From Blakeslea trispora (lineage: Eukaryota; Mucoromycota; Mucoromycetes; Mucorales; Choanephoraceae), in NCBI GenBank assembly GCA_025331445.1, contig JAIWNE010000217.1:1-29875 (forward strand): DNA of 29,875 bases, read 5' to 3'. The position numbers and the translations under genes were made by a program. The notes beneath the pieces are model-generated. The model worked only from the letters and a program-made list of their open reading frames with translations. It made no database searches and was not told the origin of the DNA. This document shows, piece after piece, positions 20,301 through 27,260 of the stretch. Position 1 is the stretch's first letter. Each line of letters begins with the position of its first letter.

Positions 20301-20415
20301 CTCAGTTGCTTCAATTATTCCTGTCTTGCATTTACACAGTCAACTGGCAATTGTCCTTGACCACTTAAGCAATACTCATGTAGTTGTCCAGATAGCACCA
20401 AAGCTTATCGCTTAG
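17388..20415 (+). pseudogene. Tnp2-type (CACTA) transposase, copy B, with two nonsense codons
   Basis: Exons 17388-17526, 17584-17640, 17700-17759 and 17825-20415 (GT..AG introns 57, 59, 65 bp) join in frame; 948 codons plus stop if the internal stops are disregarded. Zinc motif CNCLQC (residues 12-17); an acidic stretch in exons 2-3; SFRFPKSIATF; CITCHAIH (C170, C173); LNCDWFQAY (catalytic D297); LINGPKEPKTFEMNHYLRPL; NACMKCKKQF; GIDIMHNLLLG (D485); FNFERYN (E655). The C-terminal domain (about 760-948) has YGYEQLPL, FKRINILG and HYLAFVRWF. Two in-frame stops, TAG 19084-19086 and TAA 19132-19134, fall between the MHN block and ADEWSTWLL; the surrounding sequence stays in one frame and there is no plausible intron to remove them. 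It is convergent with the companion gene at 22050-20998. Confidence 0.9.
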
Positions 20416-20479
20416 TCTATTCTTTCTTTCTTTCTTTCATTCACTCGTTTTCTCTCCTTTTCTCACTCGTTTATATTTT

Positions 20480-20700
20480 GTTCTCTTTCCTACTTTTATG
20501 ATTCTTCTATGCTCTTTCCTACTTTTATGATTCTTCTATGCTCTTTCCCACTTTTATGATTCTTCTATGCTCTTTCCCACTTTTATGACTCTCTTATGCT
20601 CTTTTCCACTTATTTCACTTTATAATTCTCCTATGCTTTCTTCTACTTTTATGTTTTTCTTTCTACTTTTATGATTTTACCTACCTTTATGGCCCTCCTA
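20480..20700. repeat. Minisatellite, 29-bp unit, between convergent genes
   Basis: The unit TCTTTCC(T/C)ACTTTTATGATT plus CTTCTATGC repeats with exact 29-bp spacing at about 20484, 20513, 20542 and 20571, then decays to about 20700. It begins about 65 bp after the Tnp2 stop and is strand-asymmetric (pyrimidine-rich on plus). It accounts for part of the long gap (582 bp) between the two stop codons here, compared with 27 and 73 bp in copies A and C. Confidence 0.85.
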
Positions 20701-20997
20701 TGATTTTTTATGTTTATTATTTTTCTCTATGTCTATATTTAAACAAATTGCAATTCATTCCTTTTTTTTTCTTTTTCTTTTTTTTATCAGCGATACCCTT
20801 TTTCGTTACGTTTTTTTGATATGTCTAGTAAGTATAAATCTCCAACCTCAGTACTCAACACTGTAACAGTAGTAGTACCCTCATGCAAACAAGCTAAGTA
20901 TCAAGTACACATGTCAACTTCAGGTTTATTTAAACAACAATATTTATTCATAGCTAAAAAAAAAAAGAGAGAAACAAAAGCAAAGAAAAGACGAAAT
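20701..20997. other. Intergenic 3' region
   Basis: T-rich and A-rich sequence between the minisatellite and the companion stop codon, presumably holding the overlapping 3' ends of both genes. The open frame starting at 20821 (plus) is largely antisense to the companion gene and is not real. Confidence 0.5.
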
Positions 20998-22050
20998 CTA
21001 TTCATTCAAAGCCCAACGAGGAAGAGGGCGACGAAGTTCTTCAGACAGAGCAGCTTCAACGTTTCTACGACGACGAGTAGCACGCACATGCTTCTTTTTG
21101 CTTCTTCTGTCCGCATCGTCCAAGCGAGAGAAAAAACTGTTCAACTAGAAGCACTGTCGTTATTACGCTTGAACAGAACAAACAAATTAACAACTTACCT
21201 TGTCAGAACGCCAGGAAGGAACCAACACACGAAAGAGCTCGCCCAACTCTCCATCTGCTTCATCTTCTTCGTCAGACATATAAGCCCTCTCAAGAACAGC
21301 ATTGCATTCCTCAATGCTGCCAATGTCGCGAGACAGAGAAACCGAGTCTTTCGCAAAGCAAGCTCTGCGAGCCATTAGTTTCTTTCAAGGGAAAGGTAAG
21401 TCATCATTAAAAGTAGTATGTTCTGTTTTTACTTACTCTATCAACTCGCTTACGCTTGCGTTCCTTGAGCGATACCAATTCTCGAGACGCAGGGCTAGAG
21501 ACACCTCTTTTTTCATTCGCTCTGGATACGTTGAATTGGTTTCTTATCGTTTCCTCCAAGCACTTTATAACCTCCTTGGAGAGTTCTTCGTGCTCGGAGT
21601 AACCAGCAACAGCCTTCATCTCTGCAATCGCATTTTCAAGGATAGCCCTGAATACTGGCTGGTTTCTTCCAAACTTTTTTAAAGAATGATCCAGAGCAAA
21701 TTCAACACCAACCCGCTTGGCGGTTTCAAGCGCATTTTTGACAGCTTTCTATTAAACGATGTGCGAGTGTAAGTATTAAAATTATCTTTTTGCAATTATG
21801 TTTAACTTACAAGCAACACAGGGTTTCTACCACTGAGAGGTCTTCCAGTAGCATTGCCATTAGCACTACTAGCGCCAGATCGACCAAAAGCAGACTCGAG
21901 AAATCTAACATGCTCCAAGAGATCATCAACGCGCCCATCAGGCTGAGCGACAGGAACAGGCTGAGCAGCAGGACGGGTAAGAGCACGGGCAGGAGTGCGA
22001 GCAGGAGTGCGAGGGGTAGAGGCAGCTACTTGAGGGATTTGGCGGTTCAT
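20998..22050 (-). CDS. Companion protein of the CACTA-type cassette, copy B, intact; unknown family
   Basis: Exons on minus: 22050-21811, 21748-21437, 21381-21199, 21144-20998; all three introns are phase 0 with GTAAGT donors; 293 residues. Residues 1-50 are Ala/Pro/Arg low complexity (TPARTPARALTRPAAQPV). Then LLEHVRFLESAF; a middle domain (about 81-170: ALDHSLKKFGRNQPVFRAIL..KCLEETIRNQF); a basic stretch KERKRKRVDR (about 175-184); ECNAVLERAYMSDEEDEADG (about 207-226); VPSWRSDK at the end of exon 3; LNSFFSRLDDADRR; a basic RATRRRR; and LPRWALNE at the C terminus. The same blocks and exon plan recur in broken form at 5481-6714 and 26061-27187. I do not recognise the family. Basic and acidic patches plus pairing with Tnp2 suggest a DNA-binding accessory protein like TnpA of En/Spm (inference). 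Confidence 0.87.
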
Positions 22051-23320
22051 TTTGTTTAAAGATAATAATAAAAAAAACTGTACCTTGAAAAAAGCTTATT
22101 TTTATAACTTGCAGCCTATTTTGATCAATTTGTGGATCTGTATGGCTCCCAAAATGGAAGTTCGTTCCTAATTTAAAATTGACGATATTTTTTCATATAT
22201 TTTAGCATCTTTTTTGTTGTTGTTGCCTTTTCTTATATTTTTCTTTTAATCTTTTTTTTTTTAAACAAAAAGTAAGTTTCTATTTATTTGATTGAGTAAA
22301 GGCTAACAAAAGTTCTTTAGTTAACAAATGGTTTCAATGGAATAATTTGTATTGCATCTAACTGCTAGAGGTAATGATTAGCGTACATGTTGTTTTATAA
22401 ACTAATCTTTTTGTGTTATAAAAGCCCTTTGACCTGAGTCTCTCTGCCTCTGCCTCTGTCTCTCTTTTTTTTGATTGAAATGGTTTACAGGTAATCAAAA
22501 TATAATATGATGTCAAACAACTGTCCTGACGATTATCTCTTAGATACTCTACCTGGCCTTTCTTATAAGTCTCAGGCATCAGTCTCTTCTTTTTGAACTG
22601 TAAGTTGTTAAATGAACACTTAAAGAATTTAAAAACTCATAATCTGTTTATAGATCCGTTTAAGGAAGACTTCGTTTTGGTTTGGCTGTATGCTCTTATT
22701 CTTATAGTATTCTTTACTGATTAATGTAAGTTACTCATCACTTTCGTTTTTCTTTCAGTTTTATTAATCGCTTTATTACTTTAGCACTCGTATGTGGGCT
22801 CCTTGTTTACTCTGTTCCGCCATTGTTTCTGTCTGTTTATAGCCCTTGGATTTTACCCCGTTATCGTTGTCTCTCGTCAGTTGTTTATATGGTTTCTACC
22901 TGTACTGGTGGCAAATTACAGCTTGCTTTTGCCAGTGTTCTAGCTCCCCAGCCATTTCCGCTAGGCTTTTGAGGGCTTTTTCTGCCAAATATTCTGCCTA
23001 TCCCTGTAATCGATGCCTACCATTTTCCCTAATTATTGACCTGATTCCCCTAGCATTTCCCCCCATAATATAGCTATATTTTCAGTAGAAAAAAGTTTTT
23101 TCAATAAAAAAAAGCCACTTTTTTAAGCCTCTAATCCTGTATATCTGTCTAATATAGTCCAATCATAAAGAAGTAATTTGTGTAAAGAAGTCTATTTCAT
23201 CCAATGATAAACGTACATCTAAATAAATGTCAAATTTAAAGCCAATCAAACAAAGGGAATTGATGTAAAATGATCATAAATGACCAATTGAACAAAATGA
23301 TTTCAAGAAATGAACCAATC
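22051..23320. other. Right internal region of CACTA copy B, no secure gene
   Basis: AT-rich. Several strong splice-like signals on plus (for example GTAAGT near 22601 and 22728, CTTTCAG near 22760) and a hydrophobic piece DFVLVWLYALILIVFF (about 22668-22715) hint at a small spliced gene divergent from the companion, but no continuous frame could be built. The frame 22846-23073 is Cys/Leu-rich and unsupported. From about 23160, CCAAT(C/T)-type motifs become frequent, grading into the subterminal repeats. Confidence 0.35.
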
Positions 23321-23329
23321 GCGAAGCTA

Positions 23330-23552
23330 CAACCAATGCAATGGACAAGATGTTTGTTACAAAATTAATGCAAATGGACAAGGTATCCATTATGCTTGTC
23401 CAATAAACGCATTTGGATTGCTCGTCCATTGCACTCGTCCATTGCAGCAATAGACTGTGCGACCATTTCACTACAATGGACAACTTGGCGTTGTACAAAT
23501 ACAGCTTGTCCATTGCAAAAATTAATGCAATGGACGACCAGTTAGTGTAGTG
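23330..23552 (-). repeat. Right terminal and subterminal repeats of CACTA copy B
   Basis: About eight copies of TGCAATGGACAAG or its reverse (CTTGTCCATTGCA, with variants CTCGTCCATTGCA and CAATGGACGAC) lie at about 23337, 23368, 23392, 23418, 23433, 23474, 23502 and 23524. The terminal inverted repeat ends GTGTAGTG at 23552, followed by the GCG duplication. This dense, two-orientation arrangement is typical of CACTA subterminal regions bound by the element's own protein. Confidence 0.88.
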
Positions 23553-23644
23553 GCGTTTTAGAGTTATACTTGTTGTTACTTCTTGGATCTATGATTAAGG
23601 ATGTTGTCTATTTTTGGTACTATGCCCCTTTCTGCGTTTCTCGG

Positions 23645-24115
23645 TGTTGGAATAATGGTGATATCTATGATGTAGCTTCTATTGTCGCGGTATCCGAATT
23701 ATTCCTTTTCTGTTGATGTCCCTTATTTAATTTATTTTATTTTATTGTTCTAATTCTGACATTTTTGACACTCAGGGTCCGTTTCTTCGTTTCATCTGAA
23801 GTTGAAGAGTGCATTAATTGTTAGTAATTGTCTGAATTGAATCTTGATCTCTATTCTTAGAAACTCTGGTTGTCTAGAACTAGTTGTAGAAGTAGAATTT
23901 GTAGTAATAACTGTTGTAATGAGAAATGTCTGAAGCTATAAAGAGCGGATGCATTTCAATATAATAAACAAAATGAATTTTCTTTCTCTTAAATTATAAT
24001 TTCATTGTCTTTTGAAAGAACAAGTCCTAATTACTTTATCGCTACTCTTGTGTCTATCTCTCTTATAATTCAATAGTCTTACAGTCTTCTATTGCGTTAT
24101 ATTGGTTTTTATCTG
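23645..24115 (+). mobile_element. Possible solo LTR (weak)
   Basis: It starts TGTTGGAATAATGG, has a TATA-like CTATAAAG at about 23937 and an AATAAAC at about 23965, and is followed near 24100 by TTGGTTTTTATCTGGG, a poor match to a primer-binding site. No clear 5-bp duplication and no second LTR were found. It may simply be AT-rich spacer. Confidence 0.22.
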
Positions 24116-24244
24116 GGTTTATTCAAGGTAAACACAAGGGAGGGATGCGAGTTGTCAAAAACCTAAAATTAGTCGGTTTAATAGATGCAAACCTGAAAAT
24201 ATACCGGGTCACGTGACCGTCGGAGTTTCAACCAAAACCTTCCT

Positions 24245-24575
24245 ATTTAGGACTTTAAACTCCGCCGTTGACAAAGGTCCAGAGATCCAGGAAATCGAGT
24301 TGCTTCAAAATCTTTAGCAGAGAAAAAATCACTGCCAAAAATTCAAAGAGCGAAATTTTTTAAGCAGTGAAATGATAAAAGAAATGTAAATGGTAATAAC
24401 TTTATGAAAATACATCCAAATTTAATTTTGTAAAAAGTTTGGAAGGCTAGAAGATACATCTACATTTCTGCCAAAAAAAACAGGCAACTTTTTTAGTCAA
24501 AATCAAAAGTTGAAAAAATATGCCCATGTTAGCCGCACGTGTCCGACGTGCGTCCGACACGGATTAGGTGTAGTG
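24245..24575 (-). mobile_element. Orphan CACTA end, homologous to the left end of copy B
   Basis: Read on minus from 24575 it begins CACTACACCTAAT, identical to the first 13 bp of copy B, then has a palindromic GTCGGACGCACGTCGGAC stretch. It then follows copy B's left end: CAACTTTTGATTTTG against CAACTTTCGATTTTG, TGTATTTTCATAAAGTTATT against TGCATTTTCATCAAGTTATA, and GCTTAAAAAATTTCGCT against GCTTAAAGAATTCCGCT across the MULE insertion point. Homology fades after about 24310. Its partner end was not found in the window. The 3 bp outside it are TTC. Confidence 0.75.
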
Positions 24576-24629
24576 TTCCTACGGGTAAAAGCTTGTCTGT
24601 TTTATATCTGAAAAACCCTGTTTGGATAT

Positions 24630-24833
24630 TTAACCGACTTTGTCGGTTAACGACAGAAAAGACAAAACACAGACTAATCGTTAAGGGTTTATTAGGCCTT
24701 TAGCCGACAATTTTCTCGCTGCTTAAAAATTGTCGGTTAAAGGGTGTTTTAGACTTTAACTGACAGGAAATTTATGCCCGTTAAAGGGTGTTTTAGGCTT
24801 CTAACTGACAGATAATGCATGTCGGTTAAAGGG
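24630..24833. repeat. Hairpin-rich tandem repeat with TGTCGGTTAA core
   Basis: Four units start GTTAA(A)GGG at 24680, 24736, 24780 and 24825 (spacing 56, 44, 45). A perfect 9-bp stem with a 3-nt loop lies at 24630-24650 (TTAACCGAC..GTCGGTTAA). A 16-bp stem with one mismatch lies at 24699-24741 (AGCCGACAATTTT paired with AAAATTGTCGGTT). Other units carry TAACTGACAG opposite the GTCGGTTAA core. The block GTTAAAGGGTGTTTTAG is identical at 24736 and 24780. Possibly the subterminal region of another element. Confidence 0.8.
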
Positions 24834-24839
24834 CATCCT

Positions 24840-26060
24840 TCGATCTATTTGCTTTCTTGATTAAAACACCCTTGATACCATTGGCTTAAAGAGACCTCTT
24901 GTACTTCTTTCGGTCTTTATATCCCTTTACTCCCATAGGATCTCTCACGTTACATTATTACACAATTTTTTAATTACACTCCTTTGCTATTTGACCTTAG
25001 TTTAAAGATGTATGCTCTATTTGGCAGTTGTTGCTTTCTTTATTGGCTAGTATGCTTTCGTTACTACTCTTTTCGTACTCGGTTAAATACATTACGGAAG
25101 GCTTCTTTTAAATTCTTTTATATAATTGTTTATTCATAATCAGTTATTACTATATACGATCTATCTATAGGATTGTGTCCATATATTATTGGCTAATCCA
25201 ATGTCAATATACTGGGTCCCCCTACTCATTTGTACCTCTTTACCTAGCCTTGGGTATTGCAGTATTCATATTTTGTGCTTACCTTTAGAACCGTTGTTTT
25301 CAGAGCTATACGTTTATTATTCAGTCAGAAAACCAGAATAAGACAGAAGCATTTGTATCTCTTCTTGAGGCCATTAGACGATCTTTGTAAAAGAAAAAGA
25401 ACTATAGTGAAATAAAAAGAAAGGGTTATTAGAATCAATTGCAAACGCAAATTTTAGAAATTATTACCTTTTCATTATGATAAACTCAACCTTCGCAGTA
25501 AGAATCCATCAGATAGAACATCTACAAAATATATCAATGCAAAATTAGATCGAGCTTATTCAATTGCATCTTATTTTTTATCTTTACTTACAATTTGAGA
25601 GTATTAAAGGATTTGGGCTTCTTTACACACACTTTAAGAAGTGCAAGGTAACTAGTTATGACTATCAAAAGAAAAGCTAGCTTCGTTTCAATGAGAAGAT
25701 TCTATCATTTACCTTTTGCGAAAAGTAACAGGAACGAAAACTTGGTACTTGCACGATAATACTATACAGTAATTCATATTAATAATTGTTTTCTTTTTTA
25801 TTTTTAGTAATAGATACATACCATGAACCACTCATAAATAGTTTAAAGAAAGAACGAAAGGAAAAAGAACTAAAAAATTTTAGTTGGTTTTTAACGATTT
25901 AATGTTTTGTCCTGAGCCACCTGGTGTTAAACCAAGTTTCATTCAAATTCCGATTGTGTCAAATCAATTCAAATCAAAGTATCTAATGCTGACAGTATAA
26001 AAGACTTTGTGCCTGATTTCATTTTGTTGATTGTCTTTATCATCATTTTAATAATTAAAC
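24840..26060. other. Spacer upstream of copy C companion, no secure gene
   Basis: AT-rich. On minus, ATG at about 25837 with GT..AG-like signals down to about 25470 could give a short spliced peptide (MSGSCIIVQVPSF..), but it stops after about 26 codons. No other coding sense. The last 60 bp would be the 5' leader of the copy C companion. Confidence 0.35.
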
Positions 26061-27187
26061 ATGTTTCACACTACCACTTCCAACAACACCAACACTAACG
26101 CCGTTGCTGTTCCATTCCTATACCTAACGCTGTCAGCATCAGCGGTACTGTCTCTACTCCTCGTCAGAACAACACGGCCATCAACAGAGAAGTACAAGAG
26201 TTGAAGCGAGCCCTTGCTAACACCAATCAGCAGCTTCAAAGTGTCGAGGCCAAGAACAACCAGCTATCTCGCCAGCTGAGTGACTTGAATGAAAATTTAC
26301 TACCAACTCGACTGCCAATAATACAAGTTTCGATTCCCTGGCACTAAAAGATTTAAAGATACTCCGTGTTAGTATATTCATAATCTATTCTTTCGGCTTT
26401 ACTCATCGTTTCTATTTAGTGTCTTTAATATGATATTGAAAAGAGAACAGCTCGGCGAAGATGGCTGGAGACTAGATGAGACACTAATCAATGGTCCTTA
26501 CAATGGAAAAAAGTGAAGACAATCATCAGCAATTTTGAAGTACATCACACGTACTTTATTATTCTTCGTGATAAAGTCTGGAGCTCTACAGACAGAGCAA
26601 ACTTTGTCAAGTATGTCCTTGGCAAACGCTTCAACAGCCTTCGTGACGAAAAAAAGAAGAAGGATTTGCCAGAAGAAGCTAGAGAAGAAATCCAAAGAAA
26701 GAATAGTTATGCGACTCGCAAATCACAAGTAAGATATTTTGATTACAAGTTCTCAGTTTCGCAATCGCTAACAACAATATTTCGATAAACAGATCTTGAA
26801 GAGAAGAAGAAACACGTACAGCAATTTCAAGCATCGTCTTCAAGGTTACTATGGAACGGATGCCGAGTGCACTTCAGTACTCGTTCCAGAAATGATTTCA
26901 GACCAAGAGGATGAGTTAGATGCTGAGGTGAAGAAGTAAGATTAAGAAAGACTCCAAAATACAGAACAGAAAAGGTTAGTAGACTACAGCAAACTATTGT
27001 GAATATAATAACTAATTTGCTTAAATAGTGTGACGAGTTTTTTGATGAGTTGGATGCAATTCGCAACGCCAACACAAAAGCCAGAAACCGTCGATTTATA
27101 CCCACCAAGATTGGTTCAAGAATTCGGAAGGAATCACACACCATTACTTCTGAAACACTTGCTGCTTTGCCAACATGGGCTGATTGA
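26061..27187 (+). pseudogene. Companion gene of the Tnp2 cassette, copy C, broken
   Basis: ATG at 26061 starts MFHTTTSNNTNTNAV, an Asn/Thr-rich N terminus like that of copy A. A frameshift near 26115 moves to NREVQELKRALANTNQQLQ (coiled coil). Then EDGWRLDETLING (about 26458-26497) with a stop at about 26514; KVWSSTDRANFVKYVLGKRF (about 26575-26635); a KKKKDLPEEAREE stretch; ILKRRRNTYSNFKHRLQGYY (about 26794-26853); PEMISDQEDELDA (about 26887-26925); CDEFFDELDAIRN (about 27031-27070); and LPTWAD before the stop at 27185-27187. The blocks follow copies A and B in the same order. Conserved introns lie near 26365, 26730 and 26977. It is tail to tail with the copy C transposase relic, 73 bp between stops. 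Confidence 0.82.
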
Positions 27188-27260
27188 TAGTAATTCTGTT
27201 TGAGCCTTTTCTTAAATCTGTTGTAATAAATACTTTGTAAAAAAAATCATCCTTTGTTTG

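Larger units (their letters stand above)
8074..23552. mobile_element. CACTA-type DNA transposon (copy B) carrying two nested transposons
   Basis: The left end CACTACAC (8074) and the right end GTGTAGTG (to 23552) form imperfect inverted repeats: 22 of the first 27 positions match (CACTACACCTAATGGTTGTC against CACTACACTAACTGGTCGTC over the first 20). Both ends are flanked by the same 3 bp, GCG (8071-8073 and 23553-23555), the duplication size expected of CACTA/En-Spm elements. Both ends carry TGCAATGGACAAG-type subterminal motifs. Inside are a Tnp2 transposase gene and a convergent companion gene. Subtracting the Mutator-like (8306-12554) and Tc1-like (14231-17141) insertions and their duplications leaves about 8.3 kb, a normal size for the family. 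The transposase has two nonsense codons, so this copy is probably not autonomous, although its ends could still be recognised in trans. Confidence 0.87.

Noticed and set aside
20821..21378. 185-codon plus-strand frame
   Set aside because: Antisense across companion exons and introns; the minus-strand model has matching splice sites and homologues.
21790..22059. Plus-strand Ser/Arg-rich open frame
   Set aside because: Antisense to the Ala/Pro/Arg-rich first exon of the companion gene; composition follows from that.
22846..23073. 75-codon Cys/Leu-rich plus frame
   Set aside because: No homologue in the other cassettes, no motif, and composition typical of T-rich spacer.
23466..23552. Internal CACTACAATGG at 23469 as an alternative element end
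   Set aside because: It lies inside the right subterminal array, is in the wrong orientation for the right end, and lacks a matching duplication; the 23552 end has the GCG duplication.
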